Of a stretch of 64,000 nucleotides of DNA, positions 12,993 to 23,878 are shown in pieces. Source of the DNA: Oscheius dolichura (Eukaryota; Nematoda; Chromadorea; Rhabditida; Rhabditidae); the NCBI GenBank assembly GCA_932521035.1, contig OW051493.1, positions 6,076,001 through 6,140,000 of the forward strand, written 5' to 3'. The stretch's first letter is position 1. The number at the start of each line of letters is the position of its first letter. The notes below the pieces were generated by a model, which saw nothing but the letters and a program-made list of their open reading frames with translations, did not search any database and was not told the origin of the DNA. Made by a program: the position numbers and the translations under genes.

Positions 12993-13186
12993 ATTCAAAT
13001 GGAGACCGGAATTGGAATCCTTATTTTGGGGTCAGTACGTAGGCGGCCATTTTTGTTGACACGGGTCGGGGTTTTGAAGAGTCATTGCTAGACAACGTCA
13101 TCTCTTTTTACCATTTCGCTGTTATTTATCCGCAAACGGGTCTGTTATGAATGCTCAGGAGTAGATGGTCTTTTCCCCTTAACAAA
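12993..13186. promoter_or_regulatory. divergent promoter CCDC93 / FAD synthase
   Basis: Only 194 bp separate the two start codons, so both promoters must lie here. The sequence has no clear TATA box, which fits two housekeeping genes. TTATGAATG near 13145 and the run of pyrimidines before the FLAD start are unremarkable. Confidence 0.6.
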
Positions 13187-15204
13187 ATGGTTCAGCGGAA
13201 GACTGCCGGCGTTGTCGGTGGGTCGCGCGGCCATCCTCCCCTAACCCCAATGTTCCAGTGATCGGAGATGAGATCCTCAAAGGCTCCACCGTTGACACCA
13301 ATTCCAACTTCTTCGCCAAGCGACTCCATGCTCTAGGAGTCAATACCCGAAAAGTATACACTCTACTCATCCACTATACGAAGAGAGCCTTCAGATTTCC
13401 GTGGTGGGCGATCAGATAGACGAGATCGCCCGCGAGATCAAGGAGCAGAGCAGCCGTTTCGACATCGTCTTAACAACCGGAGGAGTCGGCCCAACCCACG
13501 ATGACAAAACTTATGAAGGTTGGCCTCTTTCATTTAACGGAGGCGTGTCCTTTCAGCCCTGGGAAAGGCCTTCGACACATCCATGATGAAGTCCCCCGAG
13601 ATCGTCGACGCCCTGAGCCGTTTCTTCAAGAAAGACAACAGGACCCGGCAGGATCAGGCCGTCGTCGACCGACTCAGCACGGTAGGGAGTCGTTTCCTTT
13701 CTTCTATTTTCTGTTTAGATCCCAAAGGAATCGGAATTGTTGTGGGGATTGAATCCGAAGACGGGCGAGCGGTCGCCCTTCCCCGTGGTCAAACTGCACA
13801 ATGTCGTCACCTTCCCGGGAGTCCCCCGTTTCTGTCAGAAGGGCTTCAGCTGGGTCCAGGTGCCTCCTTCCTCTCTTCCCCTTCCAATTTCCTCTCCAGA
13901 GCCAACTCTTCCCCGATTCGGAGCACAGTGCCTTCTTCACCGAGAATGTCTTCACCACCCAGGACGAGTTCAAGTCGGTCCCCCTTCCCCTTCCCCCGCT
14001 CATCGAGGGTTTAGGTTCTCGGACAGTTTGACGGCGCTGGCCGACAAATACTCGACCAAATACGTGGAGATTGGTTCCTACCCGGTGTTGAATAACAGGT
14101 TCCTCTTTTGCTTCTATTTGTTCCTTTTTCCGGAAAAGGCCCGATTGTTTTGGACTCCCGGTCCATCGGCTTATCAGCCCGGCGTGTACTCTGACACGTC
14201 TCACTGTCTGCCCTTTCAGTTTCTTCAAAACGAAACTCATCGTGGAGAGCGAGGACCGCGAGATGGGAAAGACGGCCGTCAGCGAGCTCAAAGATCTCCT
14301 AGGAGGTATCCCTTTTTTCCCTTTGGGAGTCATGTAACCCCGCCATTTCCAGAGAATCTAGTCCATTTCGACGAGGAGGCGTGGGTGAACAGCGTCGCCA
14401 AGTGGGATACCTTCCAGTCGCGGCAGAAGGACGAGGCCTTCGTGTCTCGGCTGGACGAGGCCCGTCGGATCATAGCGGAGACGCTGGAGAAGTACTCCCT
14501 GCACGAGATAGCCCTGTCCTTCAACGGCGGCAAGGACTGTACCGTGTTGTTACACCTCCTCCGAGTGGAGCTCGACAGGTATCCCTCGTCCTCTCTGCCC
14601 TGACCGTCTCCTTCAGGAAGTACGGCCCCGGCGCCAAGATTCAAGGCTTCCACATTGTGGTGGAGGACCAGTTCCCCGAGGCCTCCCAGTTCATCATAGA
14701 CGTCGCTTCCAGGTTCTCGTCCTTTCTATCGTTTCTCACATCCTCCTTCTTCAGGTACAATATTACGGTCCTCGAGTTTCCGGGTCCACTGAAGACGGGT
14801 TTAGAGCTGCTCAAGGTCCAACGACCAGCCGTGACGGCCGTCTTCATGGGCAGCCGAGCCTCCGATCCTCGGGGAAAATACATGAAGTTTGTCAGAAGGT
14901 GGTCAGACAAGAGGAGAGCCAATTTAGATCCTCAGTGGAGTGGACTGACGCCGACTGGCCGCGCGTCCTCCGCGTCTGCCCCATCCTGCCCTGGACCTAC
15001 AAGGATGTCTGGGCCGTGCTGCGTGGTCTGTGCGTCCCCTACTGTGCCCTCTACGACCAGGGATACACCTCCCTCGGCGGCCGGGACACGACATTCCCCA
15101 ACCCACTGCTGAAGATGGTCGGCACCGACGGCAAGGAGCGCTACCTCCCGGCCTATATGCTGACGGACGAGGCCACCGAGAGACACGGACGAGCTAATTT
15201 ATAA
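13187..15204 (+). CDS. flad-1: FAD synthase (FLAD1), molybdopterin-binding-like plus PAPS-reductase-like domains
   Basis: Adenylates FMN to FAD, the last step of flavin cofactor synthesis. The N-terminal MogA/CinA-like domain shows [29 protein letters not shown] and [16 protein letters not shown]. The C-terminal PAPS-reductase-type domain has the pyrophosphate-binding loop [33 protein letters not shown] and the family signature [16 protein letters not shown] with [14 protein letters not shown]. Start ATG 13187-13189 gives [10 protein letters not shown] before the first intron; stop at 15202-15204. Introns are about 38-45 nt. Domain order is the same as in animal FLAD1. SDHB, whose complex needs FAD, is encoded 4 kb away. 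Confidence 0.95.
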
Positions 15205-15230
15205 AGAGCTTTATGTACTGTACACGTATC

Positions 15231-15236
15231 AATAAA
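15231..15236 (+). terminator. polyadenylation signal of flad-1
   Basis: AATAAA 27 bases after the stop codon of the FAD synthase gene, just before the converging OSTM1 gene ends at 15291. Confidence 0.7.
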
Positions 15237-15290
15237 TCACAGCCATTCGGCTACCTGTGTATTTTGGGCAATTTGACTAGGAGTGGGGGA

Positions 15291-16400
15291 TTATAGGGGC
15301 TCGTGGACGGGGTTCACGAAGGACGCGTCCTGGGGGAAGGTGGTATCCGACGCGGAGGTAGACAGGAGACGGGAACGCTGTCCTCGAGGAGGATCCATTC
15401 GGGAATCTAAAGAACTTGTTCGGGGGGAAGGGTGAATGGCTTACATTGGACGAGGTGTCTTCTGACGCCGCCTCCCTGGACGAAACTGCTGGTGTAGAAG
15501 ACGACGATGAGGATGGCCATGATGAAGCTGGTGAGGATGACTAGGAGGGAGTCCCTGTCCCGGTCCTTCCTGTCCGCACACCGCCACACGTCGTTCCAGA
15601 TGTGGAAGGTGTCATTCATCTGGGAGTGGTTGTTTGTACCCGAAGAGGGGAAAGACACTCACCGTCGTCTCGACGTCGATGCAAAACTCGACCCCCGGGC
15701 GGATGTAGATGTCCCAGTAGAACTCGAACAGACTGTCGAACTCCTTCTTACACGCCGCGCAGATTGTCCCGTTCTCGGCGTCGACCATCAGGAGATCATC
15801 GTATCCCGTGTAGTTTTCAATACAATTCCTCCAATTGAATAACCTCGTTTCAAAATTGATCGTGTGATTCAAAAAGGCCACTCGGCTGTCATTCCCAGGA
15901 AAATTCCATTCGATATGAATACAAGCTAAATATATTCTTTCTATTTTTGTCAAATAAAGCTCACATTCACAGCGGGAATTGTCCCAGATCTTCGAGGTGA
16001 TGGCTTCGGATATCTCGTAATTATACGAAAGAAGGTAGCTGTCATAGATGACCGCCGTGCAGCTTCTGTTATCCCGAGAAGTTACATTATCCTAAATAAA
16101 TATCTGTTTTATTTTGTCTCGGGATACCAACCAGATGGTGCAGTTCGTATTCGACTTGTTTGAATATCATATACTCGTTGACACAATTTGTACAAACTTT
16201 TGGGGGGATGGAGAATAAACTTGCACACTTGACCATACTGGCCTGAACTTCGGCGAATTTCTGAAGAATCCTTACTTTTTAGTAAATTTTTAGAACTATA
16301 CTTCCACATAAACTTGGCATGGTCCGTCGACATCGTACGGTCGGTCTTCTGAAGGTGAGTGGGCCAACGCCACAGAAAAGAATAAAAGATACGTTTGCAT
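15291..16400 (-). CDS. ostm1: OSTM1-like type I membrane protein
   Basis: OSTM1 is the beta subunit of the lysosomal ClC-7 chloride/proton exchanger. Start ATG 16398-16400 gives signal peptide MQTYLLFFSVALAHS. The heavily disulfide-bonded, glycosylated lumenal part follows: DGPCQVYVEKFAEVQ, VCTNCVNEY, CIHIEWNF, NWRNCIENYTGYDD, ICAACKKEF and GVEFCIDVETT, which match the spacing of the OSTM1 family cysteines. A transmembrane helix (LLVILTSFIMAILIVVFYTS) and a tail ending SFVNPVHEPL with TAA at 15291-15293 follow. Several NxS/T sites are present. The gene converges on flad-1, with 86 bp between stop codons. Confidence 0.88.
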
Positions 16401-17108
16401 TGGATGATATACTGTAGACTAGAAGGTGTTTACAAAAACAATAGCTGTGAAAAAACGAGAAGCGAAGAGACGAGAGCTGCTTTGCATTTGGGCAAAAGCA
16501 ATACATTTCAACGCCATGAGACAGTGCTTGTAAACAGAATGCACGCGTGTTTTCTACAATGAGAACTCGCGTGTTCGCCCTTCTTACTAGACGAGGCCAA
16601 GTAGACGACCAACTTGGAGGTCTCCCGCAGGCCCGAACAGGCCAAGGAGGAGAAACTCGTGACCCAGTGGGCAGAGGTGTCGGCTTCAGTGTGCCTTCTT
16701 CTGTCTCCTGTAGCTGTCGAGGCGGGCCCCACTCAAGACTCGGCAAAGTAATCCTCCGTCATGAAAGCCGGGTAGTTGACTCCAAGGCAATTTTCCGTGT
16801 GGGGCCCACTAGAAACCACCTATTTAGGCGATAATCGCCCGCGTCAAGGAGGATTCTCATCGGCTTCGGGCAAGAACAGCTGGGCGAGGAGGACGGGGAC
16901 AAGCGACAGAGCACAGAAAGGGAAGACCATGGCCTGGAATATTATTTATTTCGGGAGAGAGGCGGAGGACAACCTAGCCAGAGAACGATCTAGGAGGGGA
17001 GATGGCTCCGACCCTGGCAATCGTCGAACAGCAGACGACGCCACTGTCCCGGATTACGGTAAGGAATAGCTCCGAGGTATGCATTGCCGTGTAGGGGAAG
17101 GTGATGGC
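16401..17108. other. intergenic region, possible short exons on the minus strand
   Basis: A signal-peptide-like start (MVFPFCALSLVPVLLAQ) reads leftward from 16928 but stops after 28 codons. About 100 bp further a minus-strand frame reads ENCLGVNYPAFMTEDYFAES before a stop. I could not join them with a canonical intron. This may be a gene remnant or a small unresolved gene. Confidence 0.25.
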
Positions 17109-17124
17109 TATATAATACCCAGGA
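17109..17124 (+). promoter_or_regulatory. TATA-box core promoter, copy 1
   Basis: TATATAATACCCAGGA closely resembles the second core promoter at 17646-17660 (TATAAATACCCAGGA). It lies just upstream of the exon chain at 17238-17595, with an ATG directly after it at 17124. Confidence 0.5.
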
Positions 17125-17237
17125 TGATAGCGACGCTATTCAACAGTTGTATGTGCAGGGGGGAAACAGGTCGACAAGCGGAGGAGGAGGAGGATGGAAC
17201 CATCCTCGATGACAAGATGGAACTAGAGGGATTATAG

Positions 17238-17595
17238 GTGGGGCAGTCCCTCTTCAATCAATAGGAGGACTGCTCCGCCGTGGCGCCACGGCCCCTTCCA
17301 GCAGTACAATGCTTTTGACTGTGGGTAGGAAGGCCAAGACATCGAGGACTTCGGCAGCAGTGACAGGGGTTTTAACGAGATCTGTTACGGCATGGACGAG
17401 TGCTTGGCCTGGGTGAAGCAGCGGGATCGAACGTGCCCACTGAAATTCGAGCAGGCAGGAAAGCCACATATCAGACAATCCGTCTTCAGCGTCTGGTCAA
17501 CGGTTTATCCCGTCCACTCCCTTTGGATCTGTCAGAGACACAGTGTCCTTCTTTTGTTCTTCCCAAGTTTTATTAATTTCTTGTCAGTCACCTGA
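17238..17595 (+). CDS. short cysteine-containing protein with hydrophobic C-terminus (partial model)
   Basis: Unrecognised. The frame reads WGSPSSINRRTAPP, then FQQYNAFDCG. A GT-AG intron of 37 nt follows, then SDRGFNEICYGMDECLAWV, RDRTCPLKFEQAGKP and HIRQSVFSVWST. An optional 33-nt in-frame intron precedes RHSVLLLFFPSFINFLSVT and TGA at 17593-17595. Four cysteines and a hydrophobic end suggest a secreted or GPI-anchored protein. The first coding exon is not resolved; the ATG at 17124 next to the TATA box is a candidate but its join is out of frame as I read it. The antisense frame is also open but has no exon structure. Confidence 0.4.
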
Positions 17596-17645
17596 AATTA
17601 CCAGGATAATCGCATGCTAAGTGACCGGCTTGGGGCTGAAAGCAC

Positions 17646-17660
17646 TATAAATACCCAGGA
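17646..17660 (+). promoter_or_regulatory. TATA-box core promoter, copy 2
   Basis: TATAAATACCCAGGA lies 43 bp upstream of the ATG at 17689, with a CATCATCAAACGAG leader in between. It resembles copy 1 at 17109, as if the promoter had been duplicated. Confidence 0.55.
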
Positions 17661-17688
17661 AATAGTTCTGTTCTCATCATCAAACGAG

Positions 17689-17729
17689 ATGGCTGACAAA
17701 TCGTGGTATGCTGGTGCCGGTAGAGGCGG
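17689..17729 (+). CDS. first exon of a small unrecognised gene
   Basis: ATG at 17689 encodes MADKSWYAGAGRGG and ends at a GT donor (GTACGCGTC). The TATA box and leader support a real transcript. Downstream exons are uncertain: an acceptor at TTGGTAG near 18128 would add GQLLQNSQCLE and a stop, which is short and not convincing. Function unknown. Confidence 0.35.
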
Positions 17730-18249
17730 GTACGCGTCTCTTCAAATAGAATTTTTCGCTGATCACGATGCCCTATTTTATAAATCATAAAAATGTCAAA
17801 ATAAGAAGAAAAATGCGTTCAAAGTGCTCGTATATCGACCAACGTCAGCATATAAAATGACAGACGTCAGCACGCCGGCGCCCGGGAAGAGCGTTTTTTC
17901 AAAATTTGGTCAGCAGTCGTCAGCATTTTGATGTTTTATCGCTATTTTTATCGTTTCTTTTCATTTTTTTAAAGGAACAGTCTGATCGGGGGGAAAAGTG
18001 TCGACAAGTGTCGACAGCTCCCGCCCAAACTGCGTTTAAATGTCACTGCGTTATTTTCGTTTTTGATCGTTATTTCGTTACTTTCACATGTTTTCGACCA
18101 ATTTTCTTGCTGATTACTCTATTGGTAGCCAGCTATTGCAAAACTCACAATGCCTGGAATAATTTTTCTAGAAATTATCACCTTTCTTTTACTTGAAAAT
18201 ATTTTACTGATATTTCTTAACTACTATGAACGAATAAAACAGTCTACAT
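17730..18249. other. AT-rich non-coding region with an element terminus
   Basis: Marks the switch from GC-rich to AT-rich sequence. The motif TTTAAAGGAACAGTC at 17968-17982 matches the terminus of the inverted-repeat element in the BRD8 intron (54228). No partner end is visible, so it is probably a decayed copy. Confidence 0.4.
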
Positions 18250-18598
18250 TTACTTGAGAGCTCGGAAAGCTTGAGGCATGGCACACTCGTCGAGGTGATG
18301 AACGTAGTCAGTCATCTCTTGGTGGCAGGTTTCTTCGGTGTTGGAACGAGAGTTTACACGGTCATTACATTCTTCTAGGATTGCCTGAAAAAAATATATG
18401 AAAAATCAAATCAAATGTGGAAAATCTAAATAAGAGCAAATGCATTCGACAACTATTCGCAATACATTAGTAACTTCTCAACTAAAACTATATGCAAAAG
18501 CTTACCTTGAAATTGGCAACATGCTCTTGACAACGTTCCCTGTACTGAGTAAGCTGATCGACATTCTCTTCAAGAGGAGCATCGTTATGTCCAGTCAT
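18250..18598 (-). CDS. ubiquinol-cytochrome c reductase hinge protein (complex III subunit)
   Basis: Small acidic intermembrane-space subunit that helps cytochrome c1 bind cytochrome c. Two exons: MTGHNDAPLEENVDQLTQY then RERCQEHVANFK; and after an intron of about 118 nt, AILEECNDRVNSRSNTEETC then HQEMTDYVHHLDECAMPQAF. The four-cysteine twin pattern and the CNDRVNSRSNTEETC block match UQCRH/QCR6. The acidic N-terminal stretch is shorter than in mammals. Stop TAA 18250-18252, start ATG 18596-18598. It is transcribed divergently from SDHB, another respiratory-chain gene, across 487 bp. Confidence 0.9.
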
Positions 18599-19085
18599 TT
18601 TATGGTGTCTTTATTTACCTATAAAAAGTTGCAATTGGGCTATGTAACTGAAGAATAGAAAGAGAAAAAGAGATACATGCGTATGAATATAATGTGAACC
18701 GAATATTCAAAAGTATAGCGATCAAAAAGATCTAGATAAAAAGGATAGAAAAGGTAGAGAAATCTCCAGTTTTTAATGGAATAGGCGGAGCTTCTCCGCG
18801 TAAACATCAAGCAGTTGGTCCGTCATGCGCAAACTTCCTGTCCTTCCTAACTTGCTCAAATCGTACCTGGCAGTAAAAACAATTTTGTCCCACTCTTCGT
18901 TCGGTCTCCAATTTGATCACTTTGATGGAAAAATCACACAAAAGTACTAATAAAATGATGCAGATTCTAAGTTTTTGGTTCGAATCTGCCCGCTTTTTAC
19001 AAGTTTTAGCTGTTTGTTATACACTTTTTCCTCTACATTGATGTCTTCTTTGCACGTTCGCATTTTATAAGTAAACTAATTTCAG

Positions 19086-20159
<1,074 letters not shown>

Positions 20160-20330
20160 ATCTATACGGTGCAGTTTTGAAGCCACTAATGGCTATGTAT
20201 TTTGTAGTCGACATAAAGTTTCAGATGTAGCTGTATAATTTGTGTATTAAATAGTATAAAATGTAACTCGGATTTATTTACACCGAAATGAACCGTAAGA
20301 CAATAGTGTAAGTAAAATAATAATCAGTCG

Positions 20331-21336
20331 TTATTTTCTTTTTTGTGTCTTAAAAATTCCCTCCTTTTCATTCAGATATACACCTGCAGTTATATCTGAT
20401 TTATCGGCCTTTTTGCAGTAAGGTTTCTAAATATTGAATGATATTTAACAAATACACACTCCTTACCGCCGAATTGTCTTTCGGATGGAAGCACAATAAC
20501 CGGTGAGCGCACTGGCAGGAGTCAGTACACGGAGAATTCTCAACCAGCGAGAAGAATGTACATGTGGCCGAAATATGCCCACCGAAAGACGCTTTTTGGC
20601 AGCAACGGCCTGTAATATCGTTTGACCTTAAATAAGTATGTGTACCAGGTCTACAGTCAGCATGAGATGCACAAGATGTGCCGTTTTCACCACTTCTTGC
20701 TTGCTCGATTGAGGACTGTATCCTTCGCATCTGAAAATAACATTTCCCTTGTTTTTCGTTGTGGTACCTTTGTATCTTCTGCTGGCGTGCTGATACTTGT
20801 TTTCAAAAGAGGAGTTGTTGAAGAGGTAACTGTTGTTGTGACTAGAGGTGGTTCAACTGCCGTCACGACATTTACGGGCTTTGGTGACTTTTTCTGCCTC
20901 TCAATCCTATCCAGCCGTCTAACAATTCCCTTCAGCTTCTCGATCAGCTTCCTTTTCCATTTACCATCCTTTTTCGGTTTCCGAACAACTTCGGTTGGTT
21001 CAACCAATGACATGATATCTATCTGAGGTATACGTGCCACTATTTGTACCTACCCGGTTGCCTTCGATGCATTGTCAGCTGTCTGATCTCTGCTCTCAAT
21101 TCTTTCAATTTCTGCTTCTTCTTCCTCAGCATTCTTCTTTCTTTCCTTTCCCTTTGTAACTGTAAAAGTTTCTTCCCTTTCCCATTAATTCCTACTTGTT
21201 TTATGAGTTCATCATTGACGGTAACGGGAGTAGTAGGAACAGCGAGTGAACGGGCCACCCGACGACGAATAACTCGCCATTCGGATGTTGCTATGGCCGA
21301 CGTGACAAATAACAGAAACAGGAGTAACTGACGCAT
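20331..21336 (-). CDS. secreted basic protein with C-terminal cysteine-rich (colipase/prokineticin-like) module
   Basis: Start ATG 21334-21336 gives signal peptide MRQLLLFLLFVTSAIA. A highly basic helical stretch follows (RERKERRMLRKKKQKLKELR), then PRKPKKDGKWKRK-type sequence, a Thr/Val/Pro linker, and a second basic region. The last module has about ten cysteines: GTSCASHADCRPG, GRCCQKASFGGH, ATCTFF, SPCTDSCQCAHRLLCFH. The C..DC..CC..C..C..C.C..LLC pattern resembles the colipase-type fold of prokineticins and Dickkopf, but the spacing is not identical. It could be a heparin-binding secreted ligand or matrix protein; no family is certain. The final exon ends GIFKTQKRK with TAA at 20331-20333. 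It converges on SDHB. Confidence 0.65.
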
Positions 21337-22284
21337 ATTATACTGAAAACAGTGAAAAGTGCTGGAAGGAAACGAGACGCGGAAGGAGACGAAGCTATAC
21401 ATTGAAGAAGCCGTTTTGAGGATCATCAAACAGGAGGATTAGCCGAGAATGGAAACACCACTTTTTATTGAAAGCAGGGGATATGGAATGATTGATGAGG
21501 GGAAAGGGGTATGTTTAGAAACAAAAGTACGCGGGGAGGCGGAAAGCCAAGGAAGGAGGCCGGCCATATGATATTTGACGCTTGCTCCCCGGGTTCGATC
21601 CACGAGATTTTACGGGGCGTTGTTGAAGAGGCTTTTTTGGAAGGAAAAAACGAAAATCGAAGGGAAGAAGCAGCCGGAGCAGACTGGAGAGGGGCGCGAT
21701 GACCAGCTGTAATTATAACGGAAACGCGACAAAATGGGTCCCGGGGGAGTCAGGAAATGGCATGTTAGAGATGCCGCTTTTAACTCCTCGACGGGTACGA
21801 AGAAGTGAGATGACTGGGGGGATAATTAACCGAGGGGGGACAAGCAGGGGGCAGTGTCTCGACCGAAAGACCAATTAGAATGTTGACTGGCCCCACCTGA
21901 CTAGGTCGCCGCTTATTATAATACATCTCAGTGGCCGGGTGGAAAGAGAGCCCCGCTGTGGACAAAGGGGAGAAAACAGGAGATTGTAGCCAATTTTGAG
22001 GGGCATTTCGAGGGTAAACATCCCCTGGAAGGAAGCGGGGATCTTGTACTATGGGGGGAAGGGCCGGACCTAGCTGAAACGGATTGCGCCTCCTCAGAAG
22101 AGGATTTTCCGGCTGATTATCCAAATGGAGAGGGAGCAGCAGGGCAGCTGTGTTTCGCGAGGGACTCGCCCTATAATTGACCGTATCGGGCAGGTGGTCA
22201 CAGGTGGCCGGAGGACAGATAGAATCTTTTATTCTTTTATAGTCATATATGTACACGTATCGTCTTCAGTCGAGATCAATTCGA
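21337..22284. other. intergenic region
   Basis: No exon chain seen. Short frames on both strands are Pro/Ser/Arg-rich noise. The first part should contain the promoter of the gene starting at 21336; the rest is downstream DNA of the cysteine-repeat gene. Confidence 0.4.
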
Positions 22285-23878
22285 TTACTTCCCCCGAGGA
22301 AATTCGTACTTCATGCCGGCCGTCTTCTCGTGCAATCGGCTCACGTCGAACGTCACCAGCTCGGCTCCGTAGCTCGTCGGCTTACACGCCAGCCCGATGG
22401 ATTTTTTGGAGTCTTGAGGGAGATTCCAGACGGTGTAGGAGCTGAGCGGCAGGAAGATGGTGTCGTATCCCTGAAGAAGACGGTCAGAAGGGCTACGGCA
22501 GCCAGGGACTCACGTGGTGCCTGTAGATGCAGCCGGCAGTCACGACCCTCGTCGCTCCTCCGTCCATTTCGCAGGTCTGCTCGATCTTGGAGTCGCTCGT
22601 CTGAAGATACCACCGGCAGCCGATGACCCTGTCGACCTCGACTCCCTTCCTGTCGCGGGACACGCATCCAACGGGCTTCTGTCCGTAGGAGTCCTGTCGG
22701 ATCTGGAAATCTCCTCGTTGGCCTGCCTCCCGGGAGATGCCTCACCTCGCACTGGTATACGGTCTGCCCGTCCTTGTACCTGTCCCCGTCGTAGAGGCTC
22801 TTCCCCTCGTAGACACAGCCGATGCTCCTCTTCTGGCAGCGGCCCTTGTTCAGCTTGCAGTAGAAGACGAAGTCGTCCTCCTGAAGACGGAGCTGTCCGT
22901 GTTTGTAAACCGAGACTAGTAGGTCGAGAGAGGCCAAACCGGTTGGCCATCCACTCAAAAATGGTAAGACTTACGTGCCACTGCTCGCCGACCTTGTAGT
23001 GCTGTCCCTCGTGGACACATCCCACGCCGCACAGGGACAGGCTGCCGTTCGTCTTCACGTTACACTCGTAGGTGTAGTCACCGTAGTCGTACCGCTCGCC
23101 GACGCTGAGCTGCCTCGTCTTGTCGTGGGTGTAGCAGCCGCCGGGGGTGATCTTCAGGAACTCGCGGTCGTTGGCACACGTGAAGAAGTAGAGCTTGGCA
23201 GGGTCGGACCACGTCTCTCCTGGCAGGCGGCGCTGGCCGTCGGCTGAGATGCAGGCCGTGTACTTGAACATGAGGTAGCCGTCGCTGCCCAGGGTGCACA
23301 TGACTTCGTAGCCGCCGGCATTGTAGGTGCCTCCGACCTCGAGTCGCTCCCCGTCCTGGCCGAAGCAGCCCTGTCCCTGGAGTTCTCCCTTGTGGCACTT
23401 GTACCAAAATTTGCCCCTGTCGATGCGGTCTCCCTCGCTCCACCAGCGGGCCGCTCCTCCATTTCCGCTGCTCCAACACCTGCAACGAAAACGATTCGGT
23501 CTAATTAACTCCTGCCCGATTAAGCCGTCCCTCAAAAACTGGAATACAACACGTCGGCCGGTACTTATAACGAAGGAGTTTATGGATGGCTTTACGACCC
23601 GGGGAAAGTACAGGAGACGACGACTAATTTCAGGCGACCTTGGGCCAGGTGATTCAATTAGATGGAGGGGCCCGATAGACGAGGGTAAAGAATACCCGGG
23701 ACCGGGAAGAGATGCCCCCCACTGATAAGGGACAACAGGGTGGCCGGCCGGGGAGACTGCCCGGGTCAAAGGGAAGAGGGCAGGCAGGAGGAGAAGAGAA
23801 AGGGGCTCACCTGTCCCGGTAGCCGTGGATGGAGGAGATGGCGGCGGCAGCCAGTAGAAAGGTAGCCAGTGAGTTCAT
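22285..23878 (-). CDS. secreted protein with tandem cysteine-pair repeats (MIG-18-like fibronectin type I?)
   Basis: Start ATG 23876-23878 gives signal peptide MNSLATFLLAAAAISSIHG. The mature part is a row of repeats of about 45-55 residues with the pattern GC..G.....G..Y..G...Y.C: for example GRFWYKCHKGELQG-like, GCFGQDGERLEVGGTYNAGG, GGCYTHDKTRQLSVGERYDY, VGCVHEGQHYKVGEQW and IGCVYEGKSLYDGDRYKDGQ. The tail reads GYDTIFLPLSSYTVWNLPQD and ends YEFPRGK with TAA at 22285-22287. The repeat pattern resembles nematode proteins with MIG-18-like fibronectin-type-I modules, which act in the extracellular matrix; this assignment is from memory of the pattern only. No membrane segment seen. Confidence 0.7.

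Noticed and set aside
13704-14333. Long open frame (209 codons) on the minus strand
   Set aside because: It is antisense to well-supported FAD synthase exons and its translation has no motif; GC-rich coding DNA gives such shadows.
18960-18995. GGTTCGAATCTGCCC followed by T run, looking like a tRNA T-arm and terminator
   Set aside because: The flanks only form a simple 8-bp hairpin (GCAGATTC / GAATCTGC); no tRNA fold.
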